A stretch of 54,960 bases of DNA from Bacillota bacterium (lineage in GTDB: Bacteria > Sysuimicrobiota > Sysuimicrobiia > Sysuimicrobiales > Segetimicrobiaceae): NCBI GenBank assembly GCA_021324255.1, contig JAJPJL010000024.1:1-54960 (forward strand). The letters are read 5' to 3'. Below the pieces are notes generated by a model. The model was given only the letters and a program-made list of their open reading frames with translations. It was not told the origin of the DNA and made no database searches. Positions 17,872 through 26,007 of this stretch are shown here, one piece after another. Made by a program: the position numbers and the translations under genes. Within the stretch, counting starts at the first letter, position 1. Every line of letters starts with the position of its first letter.

Positions 17872-18105
17872 TCAGCCGGACGCCGGCGTGTGGCGGACGG
17901 CGGCCACGGGGTAGTCCTCCGCTTCCAGGGCCGCCCGGAGGCGTTCCACGTCGACCGTTGTCTCGTCGTAGGAGACGCGAACCTCCTTGGCCGGAATGTC
18001 GACGTGCACCTCGCGCACGCCGCGGACGTTGCCCAGGGCCGTCTTGATGACGCGCTCGCAGTGGTCGCATGAGACATCGGGCACATGCAGGGTGGCGGTG
18101 ATCAC
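17872..18105 (-). CDS. copZ: Heavy-metal-associated domain protein (CopZ-like copper chaperone)
   Basis: 77 residues from GTG 18105, preceded by a strong GGGAGGAGGA ribosome site. The fold is a single ferredoxin-like HMA domain: TATLHVPDVSCDHCERVI with the metal-binding CxxC (Cys12, Cys15), then VREVHVDIPAKEVRVSYDE. Free-standing HMA proteins carry Cu(I) to the P-type ATPase. It lies 38 bases after copA in the csoR-copA-copZ order common in Gram-positive bacteria, so the copper assignment rests on motif plus context. Confidence 0.88.
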   Translation of the reverse strand: MITATLHVPDVSCDHCERVIKTALGNVRGVREVHVDIPAKEVRVSYDETTVDVERLRAALEAEDYPVAAVRHTPASG

Positions 18106-18143
18106 GGCAGTCCTCCTCCCTCGATGAACGTCACGGCGCGCCG

Positions 18144-20522
18144 CTAGCGATGGCCCGCCAGGGCGAGCGCGGCCGCGCCCGCCAGCACGGCGATGAACGC
18201 GATGCCGCCCAGGTACGCGTATTCTCCGAGGACGGACGGCAGCGGCGGGCGGACCAGATCGTCGACGCTGCTTGGACGGCGAAACCGCCGGAGCCGCAGG
18301 GCGTTCGTGACCACGCTCACGCTGCTGACGGCCATCGCCGCCGCGGCGAGCACCGGACTCAGCAGGACGTGCACGAACGGGTACAGGGCGCCCATGGCGA
18401 CCGGGATGAGAATGATGTTGTAGGCAAACGCCCAGAACAACCCCTGCTTGATCACGGCGACGGTCTTGCGCGCGAGCGCGATCGCGCTGACGAGATTCCG
18501 CAGGGTGCCGCCGATCAGGGTGATGTCGGAGGCGGCGATGGCGACGTCCGTCCCTGTCCCGATCGCGATCCCCAGGTCCGCCTGCGCAAGCGCCGGCGCA
18601 TCGTTGATCCCGTCCCCGACCATCGCGACCACGCGGCCGCCGGCTTGCAGGGCCCTGATCGTCTCGGCTTTCGCCCCGGGCGCGATCTCCGCCAGCACGT
18701 GCGCCGGGTCGATCCCGGCCTCCCGCGCGATCGTCTCCGCGCTCGCCCGGGCGTCTCCGGTCAGCATCCATACCTCCAAGCCGAGCGCGCGAAGCTCCGC
18801 GACGGTGTCGCGGGCGCCCGGCTTGAGCCGGTCCGCCACCGCGATCAGACCGGCGGGACGCCCGTCGATGGCCACGAACATCGCGGTCGCGCCGCGGCGC
18901 GCGGCCTCCGAGGCGTGCTTGTCCAGCGGATTCACGGAGACACCGGCCTGCTCCATCAACGCGCGGTTTCCGAGCGCGAGGCGGTGGCCGTCGACCGTGG
19001 CGGTGACCCCCTTGCCCGCGATCGACTCGAACCGCTCGGGGCTCGGGAGGTCGAGTCCGAGCATGCGGGCGCGTGCCACGATCGCCGCGCCCACCGGATG
19101 CTCGGAGCCGCGTTCGGCGCCGGCGGCGAGCCGGAGGAGTTCCGCCTCCGACCGCTCGCCGGCCGCCAGGAGCTGCACGACTTCGGGCGTTCCGGTCGTC
19201 AACGTGCCGGTCTTGTCCAGGACGATGCTGGTCACGCGCCGGGCCTGCTCGAGCGCTTCGCCGCTCCGGATCAGGATCCCGAGCTCCGCCGCCTTACCGC
19301 TTCCCACCATGATCGCCGTCGGCGTGGCCAGGCCCAGCGCGCACGGGCACGCGATAATGAGCACCGCGATCGCCGCGGTCAGTCCGAGGATGAGCCGCGG
19401 TTCCGGCCCGAACAGGAGCCAGCCGCCAAACGTGAGGAGGGCCAGGATCAAGACCACCGGAACGAAGACCCCCGCGATCGCATCGGCGAGGCGCTGGATC
19501 GGCGCCTTGGAGGCGTGCGCCTCCTCGACGAGCCGGACGATCTGCGCCAGCACCGTGTCGCGGCCGATCTGCGTCGCGCGGAACACGAACGAGCCGCTCG
19601 TATTGAGCGTGGCGCCGATCACAGGATCGCCCGGCTCCTTCTCGACCGGCAGGCTCTCGCCTGTCAGCATGCTTTCGTCGATCGCCGAGGCGCCTTCGAG
19701 GATCACGCCGTCCACCGGGACCTTCTCGCCCGGGCGCACCCTGATGTGGTCGCCGACGACCACCTCCTCGACCGGGATGTCGTGCTCCGCGCCGCCGCGG
19801 ATCGCCCGTGCCGTCTTGGCCTGGAGCCGGACCAGGGTCCTGATCGCGGCGCCGGTCTGCCGCATCGCGCGTTGCTCCATCCACCGGCCGAGCAGGACCA
19901 ACGCGATGATGATGACCGCCGACTCATAGTAGAGGTGGAATGGGAATCCCAAGCGACGGGCAAGCGCGGGCCACAGGGTCACGAACGCGCTGTAGCCGTA
20001 GGCCGCGCTCGTGCCCACGGCGATGAGCGTGTCCATCGTGGCGCCGCCGTGCCGGCCGGCGTTCCACGCGCCGGCGTAGAAGACGGCGCCGGGCCAAAAT
20101 TGGATGACCGATGCCCCGATGAGCAGGACCGGCGCCCACACCGCCATGTCGAGATGCCATGGCAGATCCATGAGCACCATCATCGCCGCGCCCAGTACCA
20201 GACTCACGAGCCACTTGCGCCGCAGCTCGTCGAGTTCGTGTTGCCGCGAGCGCTCCTGATCGCGGTCGGGCGCCGCCGCGCCCGGGGCGGCGCCCGAGGC
20301 CACGGGGCGGTTCCGGACCTTATAGCCGGCCCTCTCCACGGCGGCCCGGAGATGTTCCGGGGTGGCGACCTCGGGGTCCGCGACGACGCGGGCCTGTTCG
20401 GTTGCCAGGTTTACCGTCGCCTCGCTGACGCCGGGCACGCGCAACAGGGCCTTCTCCACGCGCCGCACGCACGAGGCGCAGGTCATGCCGTCGATCGGAA
20501 GCTCCGCGACCGTCTTGGCCAC
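18144..20522 (-). CDS. copA: Copper-translocating P-type ATPase CopA
   Basis: 792 residues, P1B-1 ATPase that exports Cu(I). Order of parts: one N-terminal HMA domain with GMTCASC (Cys15, Cys18), membrane helices, actuator motif TGES, the Cu-transport motif [15 protein letters not shown], the phosphorylated aspartate in DKTGTLTTG, the ATP-binding domain with SEHPVG, and the hinge [10 protein letters not shown]. Two final helices end with a hydrophobic tail. Length is normal. The start lies 24 bases behind csoR, so copper relief of CsoR should drive it. Confidence 0.96.
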   Translation of the reverse strand: MAKTVAELPIDGMTCASCVRRVEKALLRVPGVSEATVNLATEQARVVADPEVATPEHLRAAVERAGYKVRNRPVASGAAPGAAAPDRDQERSRQHELDELRRKWLVSLVLGAAMMVLMDLPWHLDMAVWAPVLLIGASVIQFWPGAVFYAGAWNAGRHGGATMDTLIAVGTSAAYGYSAFVTLWPALARRLGFPFHLYYESAVIIIALVLLGRWMEQRAMRQTGAAIRTLVRLQAKTARAIRGGAEHDIPVEEVVVGDHIRVRPGEKVPVDGVILEGASAIDESMLTGESLPVEKEPGDPVIGATLNTSGSFVFRATQIGRDTVLAQIVRLVEEAHASKAPIQRLADAIAGVFVPVVLILALLTFGGWLLFGPEPRLILGLTAAIAVLIIACPCALGLATPTAIMVGSGKAAELGILIRSGEALEQARRVTSIVLDKTGTLTTGTPEVVQLLAAGERSEAELLRLAAGAERGSEHPVGAAIVARARMLGLDLPSPERFESIAGKGVTATVDGHRLALGNRALMEQAGVSVNPLDKHASEAARRGATAMFVAIDGRPAGLIAVADRLKPGARDTVAELRALGLEVWMLTGDARASAETIAREAGIDPAHVLAEIAPGAKAETIRALQAGGRVVAMVGDGINDAPALAQADLGIAIGTGTDVAIAASDITLIGGTLRNLVSAIALARKTVAVIKQGLFWAFAYNIILIPVAMGALYPFVHVLLSPVLAAAAMAVSSVSVVTNALRLRRFRRPSSVDDLVRPPLPSVLGEYAYLGGIAFIAVLAGAAALALAGHR

Positions 20523-20546
20523 TGCGGCTACCTCATGCTCCGGGGC

Positions 20547-20858
20547 TCATGAATGACCGTTCTCGAACACATCCAGTAGTTCCGAGATGACCCGCTCCCG
20601 TTCCCGGGGGGCCCCTGACCGGATCGCGGCGCTCACACAGTGGTTGAGGTGGCGGTCCAGCACGAGCGCGTTGACCCTATCGAGCGCGCGCTGGACCGCC
20701 TTGGTTTGCTTGAGGACATCCACGCAGTAGCGATCGTCCTCGACCATCCGTCGTATGCCGCGCAGGTGGCCCTCCACTGTCCTTAGACGCGCCAGGATCT
20801 GCGCCTTCGCGCGGGGGTCCAGCCCCGCGACGGTTTTCGGCTTCGCCAGCGTCGCCAC
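20547..20858 (-). CDS. csoR: Copper-sensing transcriptional repressor CsoR
   Basis: 103 residues from GTG 20858, seven bases after GGGAGGGAGG; a longer start at 20906 is possible. All-helical CsoR/RcnR (DUF156) family. The Cu(I) ligands are Cys45 (DDRYCVDVLKQ), His70 and Cys74 (RHLNHCVSAAI), whose spacing equals that of the M. tuberculosis CsoR triad (25 and 4). RLRTVEGHLRGI forms the DNA-binding first helix. Copper binding releases the operator. It leads the csoR-copA-copZ operon and is probably self-repressed. Confidence 0.93.
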   Translation of the reverse strand: MATLAKPKTVAGLDPRAKAQILARLRTVEGHLRGIRRMVEDDRYCVDVLKQTKAVQRALDRVNALVLDRHLNHCVSAAIRSGAPRERERVISELLDVFENGHS

Positions 20859-20873
20859 GACGGCAACCTCCCT

Positions 20874-20890
20874 CCCCCCTGGCCGGGGGC
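20874..20890. promoter_or_regulatory. Candidate CsoR operator
   Basis: A C-run, T, GGCC, G-run arrangement (CCCCCCTGGCCGGGGGC) forms a G/C-rich dyad of 4-5 base arms just upstream of the csoR ribosome site. CsoR boxes in other species are G/C tracts flanking a short centre, so this is a reasonable candidate, but the GC-rich background makes such dyads common. Confidence 0.35.
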
Positions 20891-21110
20891 CTCTACCCGT
20901 GCGCAACGTCGGGGGCCTCGGCGCGCATTCCCCGCACCGTTACGCGGACGGTCACCTCCTCGCCCGTGACCGGCGCGGAGATGGATTGCTCAGCCGGCGG
21001 ACCCGCGGATGGTCGAGGAGCGCGGCGGCGACCGGGACGCGCCGGGCGTGCTCCGTCGTTCAACCGAACAAGACGGCCTGAGAGGATCACGGAAAGGGGT
21101 GACGGGTGGC

Positions 21111-21494
21111 ATGGCGCGCGAGGAAGTAGCGGTGCGCGGGGTGCACAAGACGACCGGATACTCGCACGCGGCAAAGGCCGGTGATCTGATCTTCGTCGCG
21201 GGGCAAGTCGCCAACGACATCAACGGGAATCTCGTGGGCAAAGGCGACATCGAGGCGCAGGCGGCGCAGGTCTTCGACAACCTCAAGGCGGTGCTCGCCT
21301 CGGCCGGCGCCACGCTCAACGACGTCGTGAAGCTGACCACGTACACGACGAGCGTCGCCTATCGCGCCAAGATCGCCGAGGTACGCGCGCGGTATTTCAG
21401 CGGCTATTTCCCTCCCAACACGTTTCTCGTCGTCGCGAGCCTTGCGCAGCCGGAGTACCTGCTGGAGATCGAGGCGGTGGCCGTCCGCGGTTGA
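21111..21494 (+). CDS. RidA family protein
   Basis: 127 residues from ATG 21111. RidA/YjgF/UK114 fold: GYSHAAKAGDLIFVAGQVAND, NLKAVLASAGATLNDVVKLTTY and the C-terminal FLVVASLAQPEYLLEIEAVAV. Family members hydrolyse reactive enamine/imine intermediates released by PLP dehydratases. The residue normally Arg in the active site (about position 105, R in NHR-P--S-V) is not in the usual context here: LVVASLAQPE replaces SRTAVEVA-LP. It may therefore be a non-archetypal Rid subgroup. Divergent from csoR. Confidence 0.82.
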   Translation: MAREEVAVRGVHKTTGYSHAAKAGDLIFVAGQVANDINGNLVGKGDIEAQAAQVFDNLKAVLASAGATLNDVVKLTTYTTSVAYRAKIAEVRARYFSGYFPPNTFLVVASLAQPEYLLEIEAVAVRG

Positions 21495-21680
21495 CGCTGC
21501 GCGGTCGCGGACGGACGCCAAGGACGCGGTCGAGCCGGCGCACGCGATCCCGACGCCGCGATTGTGCGCCGCTCGCGTTCGAGGCGTCCGCACGCGGGCG
21601 GATCGAAAACCGCCGGGGGCCCGCGCGCCGTTGGCCCAGGGCGAAAGGAGCGAGCCGGGCCGGGCGCCAACGGGGTCCCG

Positions 21681-21827
21681 ATGGAGCTGCAACTTCGCCG
21701 GGCCACCGAGGCGGATTTGCCGGATGTTCACGAGATATGGCGAACCGCGGCGGGCGCGGCCTCCGACCGTCCGCCTCCGGCGGCCTATCTCGGATTGTCG
21801 GGGATGGAAGGCACATCCTTCTTTTGA
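21681..21827 (+). pseudogene. GNAT acetyltransferase N-terminal fragment
   Basis: ATG 21681 opens MELQLRRATEADLPDVHEIW, which matches the first strand and helix of GNAT N-acetyltransferases (R-AT-AD---V--I). After about 30 residues similarity is lost, and the frame stops at 21827 before the acetyl-CoA binding motif. It is most likely a truncated gene start; a stand-alone 48-residue product would not fold as a transferase. Confidence 0.5.
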
Positions 21828-22177
21828 GCGACACGGCAACCGAGTCTCGTCCTTGACCGAGGCTCGGGCCCGAGGTCCGGCGCAGAGGCCGCAGCGCCCG
21901 TTATTTACGCCCCGCGCCCTGCGACGGCTGGATCCCGATTGACCGCGACAGCGCGCTTGACGCCCGTGGGGCCGCCGTGCTAAATAGATGATAATGATTT
22001 TCATCTGTTATTATACCGCCGCAGTTAGTTCATCTCGTCGCGGCGGCCGGCGGTGTGGACCGCGCGAACTGCGCGTGGCCGGCGTGGAGCAGTGGCTGCT
22101 GTACCCGGCGCAGATCGACTCGACCGTCTAAATCAAGGGGCGCCGCGGCGCGCATCGCGTGCGGCGGAGGGACGGAG
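21828..22177. other. Intergenic region with metal-regulator box; no gene seen
   Basis: I see no convincing gene. Base composition drops sharply to A/T around 21980-22015, where a Fur-type box lies (see the separate entry). A short open stretch encoding VAGVEQWLLYPAQIDSTV ends at TAA 22129-22131. It has no recognizable start or family and may be the tail of a lost gene. Confidence 0.4.
21987..22005. promoter_or_regulatory. Fur/Zur-family operator
   Basis: GATGATAATGATTTTCATC is a 19-base dyad with 8 of 9 pairs matching around a central G. It strongly resembles the Fur box (GATAATGATAATCATTATC) and Zur/Mur boxes. It is 172 bases upstream of the metal-binding protein gene, inside the only A/T-rich patch nearby. 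Fur-family repressors with Fe, Zn or Mn would silence transport when metal is plentiful. Confidence 0.72.
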
Positions 22178-23095
22178 ATGACACGGGTCGGGTGGCATCG
22201 TGCGAGGACGCTGGTCGCGGCGGCGACCGTCGTGATCGCGATACTGGGGGAGTGGCCGGCGCGCGGCGCGGCTGCTCCGAGCGCGTCACGGCCGACCGTC
22301 GTCGCGGCGGAGAATTTTTATGGGGACATCGTGGGACAGCTTGCAGGCGACCGCGTCTCCATCACGAGCATCATCAGCGATCCGAATGTCGACCCGCACG
22401 AATACGAGAGCAGCGCGCGTGACGGCGCGGCCGTCGCCCGGGCCGCCCTCGTCGTGATGAACGGCCTCGGATACGACGACTTCACGTATCGCCTGATGAA
22501 GGCGGCGCCGAACCCCGCTCGGCAGGTGATCGTCGCGGGCGCGCTCGCCGGGCACAGGGGCGGCGATAACCCCCACGTGTGGTACGATCCCCGGACGATG
22601 CCGAAGGTGGCCGCGGCGGTGACCGGCGCGTTGAGCGAGATCGATCCCGCCGGTAGCCGCTCATTCCACGACCGGCTCGGATTGTTCCAAGGAGCGCTCC
22701 GTCGACTCCAGGACAAGATCGCGGAAATTCGCGACCGGTATCACGGCGCCCCGGTGGCGCTTACGGAGCCCGTCTTCGGCTACATGGCCGCGGCGCTCGA
22801 TCTGCGCGTCATCACGCCGGAGGCGTTCCAGCGGGCGATCGAGGAGGGCCAGGAACCGCCGGCATTGTCGATGGCGCAGATGGACGACCAGCTGCGCATG
22901 CATCAGGCGAAGGTCCTGCTCTACAACGTGCAAACGGTGACGCCGATCACGACCCGGGTCCAGCGGCGCGCCAGGGAGCTCGGCATTCCCGTGGTCGGCG
23001 TCTCCGAAACGGAGCCGCGCGGAACGACCTACCAGCAATGGATGCTCGCGCAACTGGACAATCTTGAAGCGGCGCTCGCCGGCACCGCGAAGTAG
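22178..23095 (+). CDS. Metal ABC transporter substrate-binding protein (ZnuA/TroA family)
   Basis: 305 residues from ATG 22178 (GGAGGGACGGAG upstream). An N-terminal signal peptide (TLVAAATVVIAILGEWPARG) is followed by VVAAENFYGDIVGQLAGDRVSI and ISDPNVDPHEYESSA with the first metal His. PHVWYDP holds the second ligand, and TEPVFGYMAAALDL and GVSETEPRG follow in the C-lobe. It captures Zn or Mn outside the membrane. The His-rich loop of many ZnuA proteins is absent. The Fur-type box upstream supports metal control. No permease or ATPase gene is adjacent. Confidence 0.88.
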   Translation: MTRVGWHRARTLVAAATVVIAILGEWPARGAAAPSASRPTVVAAENFYGDIVGQLAGDRVSITSIISDPNVDPHEYESSARDGAAVARAALVVMNGLGYDDFTYRLMKAAPNPARQVIVAGALAGHRGGDNPHVWYDPRTMPKVAAAVTGALSEIDPAGSRSFHDRLGLFQGALRRLQDKIAEIRDRYHGAPVALTEPVFGYMAAALDLRVITPEAFQRAIEEGQEPPALSMAQMDDQLRMHQAKVLLYNVQTVTPITTRVQRRARELGIPVVGVSETEPRGTTYQQWMLAQLDNLEAALAGTAK

Positions 23096-23129
23096 GGCGG
23101 CGGTCGCTGCGGGTCTCGTCCGGACGGAG

Positions 23130-23161
23130 GGCGATCACCGCGCCGCCGCGCGGTGATCGCC
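23130..23161. terminator. Bidirectional hairpin between convergent genes
   Basis: A perfect 13-base stem (GGCGATCACCGCG with CGCGGTGATCGCC) and a 6-base loop lies between the convergent metal-binding protein and AhpD-like genes. There is no U-tract on either side, as is common in high-GC genomes. Its position supports a shared terminator. Confidence 0.7.
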
Positions 23162-23174
23162 CCGGAGGCGTCTA

Positions 23175-23678
23175 TCAGCGAGCGGCCGAGCGGCTTTCCA
23201 CGGCCCGGCGGGCCTCCGCCGACTTCCTCCATTCACCCGCGACCTGCCCAGTGGCCACGTTGAGCCGATTCCAGACGTTGATCAGCGCGATGGAGAGGAG
23301 CAGGGACGCCAGGGCGGGCTCGTCGTAGTGCCGGGCGGCCTCGTTCCAGATTTCGTCCGGGACCGGGTCCGCCCGGTCGCTGAGCCGGGTGACGGCCTCG
23401 GTGAGCGCCAGCGCGGCGCGCTCCGCATCGGTGAACCAGGGGGCGTCGCGCCACGCCGCCACGGCGAAGAGCCGTTCGTCGGTCTCACCCGCGTTCTTGA
23501 GGTCGCGGGCGTGCATGTCGACGCAGACGCTGCAGCCGTTGATCTGGCTCGCGCGCAACGTGATCAGGTCTCGTGTCCGCGCCGGGACGCCGCCCTTCTC
23601 CGCGGCCTTGGCGAACGCCAGCAGCGCCTGCATGGCCTCGGGGACGATCATCACGGGGCTGTTCATCCGTGCGTGCAT
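23175..23678 (-). CDS. Carboxymuconolactone decarboxylase/AhpD-family protein
   Basis: 167 residues from ATG 23678 (GGAGG 7 bases upstream). The AhpD-like core is TRDLITLRASQINGCSVCVDMHARDL, with the redox-active CxxC followed by the His proton relay. FTDAERAALALTEAVTRLSD and a C-terminal helix typical of the alkylhydroperoxidase family come next. These proteins reduce peroxides using CxxC cysteines, or act as peroxidases with unknown partners. No AhpC is adjacent. Confidence 0.86.
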   Translation of the reverse strand: MHARMNSPVMIVPEAMQALLAFAKAAEKGGVPARTRDLITLRASQINGCSVCVDMHARDLKNAGETDERLFAVAAWRDAPWFTDAERAALALTEAVTRLSDRADPVPDEIWNEAARHYDEPALASLLLSIALINVWNRLNVATGQVAGEWRKSAEARRAVESRSAAR

Positions 23679-23966
23679 GACCACACCTCCTTCGAGCGAT
23701 CACCGTGTTGCGGGATCGGGCCTCCCGGTCACACCGGAGAGTTTGCCCGTCACTCCGATGACGAAACGGGACGAGGGAATGTGACGCCGGTCCCCGCCGG
23801 CATCACGACGCAGGGACTTGGCCGGTTGTGATGTAAGACGAGACGCGACCTAGGTCGCCGTCCTCTCCGTTCGCACCACCCGAGGGGTGCTCGCCTGGCA
23901 CAGCAGCAACGTCCCGCGTCAACGCCACCGCGAATCGGGCCGGGGTGGTGGATTCTCGCCGCGCTG

Positions 23967-25853
23967 TTGCTGATCTGGAACTTGGTCACCCTGCTGCCGA
24001 AAGGCCAGCCGGCGGTCACGATTCCCTACACCACGTTTCTCGAGCAGGTGCGGGCGCACAACGTCACCGGCATCCGCGTGGACGGGACGCAGATTGCCGG
24101 CCGGTTTGCTCGCTCGATCCCATGGCCGCCCGCCCAACACGCGACATCGGTTCCCAAGCGCGGCGCAGCCGGCACGCCCGCGCCGCCGACCTACGCGTCC
24201 TTTGTCACGCAGTTTCCCCAGGCGATCGGCGATCCGAGCCTCATGCCGCTCCTGCAGGCGAGTAACGTGCCGGTGACCGTGGCGCCGCCGCCCAATCCGC
24301 TGCTCGGCCTCTTCCTGACGAGCGCGCTCCCGGCATTGCTGTTCATCGGATTGCTCGTGTTCATCGGCCGGCAGGCCGCCCGCTCCCAGGGAGGGGTGTT
24401 GAATTTTGGACGGATCATGCCGCGCCGGTACACGGTTGACCAGGCCCGCGTCACCTTCGCCGACGTTGCCGGCGAGGACGAGGCCAAAGCCGCCCTCGTG
24501 GAAGTCGTGGACTTCCTCCAGCACCCTAAGAAGTACCTCGAGCTCGGCGCCCGGATCCCGCGCGGCGTCCTGCTGGTGGGGCCTCCCGGAACCGGGAAGA
24601 CGCTGCTGGCCCGGGCCGTGGCGGGCGAAGCCGGGGTGCCCTTCCTCAGCCTGAGCGCGTCGGAGTTCGTGCAGATGTTCGTCGGCGTCGGCGCGAGCCG
24701 GGTGCGTGACTTGTTCGCCCAGGCCAAAAAGGTGGCGCCCGCGATCGTATTCATCGACGAGATGGACGCGGTTGGGCGCCGGCGCGGGGCCGGCGTGGGC
24801 ACGGTGAACGATGAACGGGAGCAGACGCTCAACCAGTTTCTCGTGGAGATGGACGGGTTTGACGAGCGCCACGAGATTATCGTGCTCGCCGCGACCAACC
24901 GGCCGGACGTGCTGGACCCGGCGCTCCTGCGTCCGGGCCGATTTGACCGGCAGGTCACGGTTGGGCTTCCCGATCGGCGGGGTCGCGAAGAAATCCTGCG
25001 CATTCATACGAAGCACCTTCCGCTCGCGGCGGACGTGGATCTGGACGTGCTGTCGCGGGAGACACCGGGGTTCAGCGGAGCCGATCTCGCCAACCTGGCC
25101 AATGAGGCCGCGCTGGCCGCCGCGCACCACGCGCACCATCAGGTGACGCGGGCCGACTTCGCGGAAGCCCTGCACAAGATCGTGCTGGGGGGCGTCCGCT
25201 CGGTCCTGCTGAGCCCCCAGGACCGGCGCGTCGTGGCCTATCACGAGGGCGGCCACGTCGTGGTCGCCTGGCTGCTGCCGGCCGCCGATCCTGTCCGGCG
25301 GGTCACGATCATTCCGCACGGGCGCGCACTTGGCGTCACCGAGCAACTGCCCGGCGAGGACCGCTACAATTACAGCCGGGAGTACCTGCTCACCCGTCTC
25401 GCCGTGATGCTCGGAGGCCGAATCGCGGAAGAACTGGCCGTGGGCGACATCACGACCGGCGCGGAAAACGACCTCATCGAGGCCACGCGGCTCGCCAGAC
25501 GGATGGTCACACGCTGGGGCATGGGGAGCCAGGGGCCGCTGGCGTTCGATGCCGACGAACAGCAGCCGTTTCTTGGTTACAGCCTCTCCCACGGACGCGA
25601 CTACAGCGAGGACACCGCCGCCCGCATCGACCGTGACGTTCGCGCGATCATCGAAGAACGCCAGGAGTTTGTCAGACGGCTGTTGACAGGCGCCCGCGAC
25701 CGGTTGGACCGGCTCGCGGAGCTCTTGCTCCGGGAGGAAACGATCGGCGAGGACGCCCTGCTCCGCGTGCTCGGCCCCCGTCCGAGCCGCGCGAACGTCC
25801 CGCCCCATGAGGGTCCGCCGCCCATGAGCGTGAAGCCGCAGCGGCTGACATAG
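23967..25853 (+). CDS. ftsH: ATP-dependent zinc metalloprotease FtsH
   Basis: At least 628 residues. An N-terminal membrane helix and a long external segment rich in Pro/Ala lead to a second helix ([20 protein letters not shown]). The AAA domain has [22 protein letters not shown] and [22 protein letters not shown]. The M41 zinc site is HEGGH (usually HEAGH), with AENDL further on. It degrades unassembled membrane proteins. The first helix is encoded upstream of the TTG at 23967 ([14 protein letters not shown]), with no ATG/GTG before the in-frame stop at 23829. The true start is therefore unusual, or a base error lies upstream. Confidence 0.93.
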   Translation: MLIWNLVTLLPKGQPAVTIPYTTFLEQVRAHNVTGIRVDGTQIAGRFARSIPWPPAQHATSVPKRGAAGTPAPPTYASFVTQFPQAIGDPSLMPLLQASNVPVTVAPPPNPLLGLFLTSALPALLFIGLLVFIGRQAARSQGGVLNFGRIMPRRYTVDQARVTFADVAGEDEAKAALVEVVDFLQHPKKYLELGARIPRGVLLVGPPGTGKTLLARAVAGEAGVPFLSLSASEFVQMFVGVGASRVRDLFAQAKKVAPAIVFIDEMDAVGRRRGAGVGTVNDEREQTLNQFLVEMDGFDERHEIIVLAATNRPDVLDPALLRPGRFDRQVTVGLPDRRGREEILRIHTKHLPLAADVDLDVLSRETPGFSGADLANLANEAALAAAHHAHHQVTRADFAEALHKIVLGGVRSVLLSPQDRRVVAYHEGGHVVVAWLLPAADPVRRVTIIPHGRALGVTEQLPGEDRYNYSREYLLTRLAVMLGGRIAEELAVGDITTGAENDLIEATRLARRMVTRWGMGSQGPLAFDADEQQPFLGYSLSHGRDYSEDTAARIDRDVRAIIEERQEFVRRLLTGARDRLDRLAELLLREETIGEDALLRVLGPRPSRANVPPHEGPPPMSVKPQRLT

Positions 25854-26007
25854 AAGTGCCGCGTTCATAACGGCTGCACGTATCCTGCACATGACCTCCG
25901 CGCACCGGGTTTAGCTGCGCTTGTAGAGTTTAGTGTTAGTATTCACCAACGTCTACGCGAATCGAGTTTCGGGCACATAACTACCGCGTTCGATCCACGG
26001 CCCAGTT

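Noticed and set aside
18150-20552. An 800-codon plus-strand open frame opposite copA
   Set aside because: It is the shadow of copA, with Arg/Asp/Gly-rich noise and no domain; copA on the minus strand has all P-type ATPase motifs.
23919-25892. A 657-codon minus-strand open frame opposite ftsH
   Set aside because: Shadow of the AAA protease gene; no recognizable motifs.
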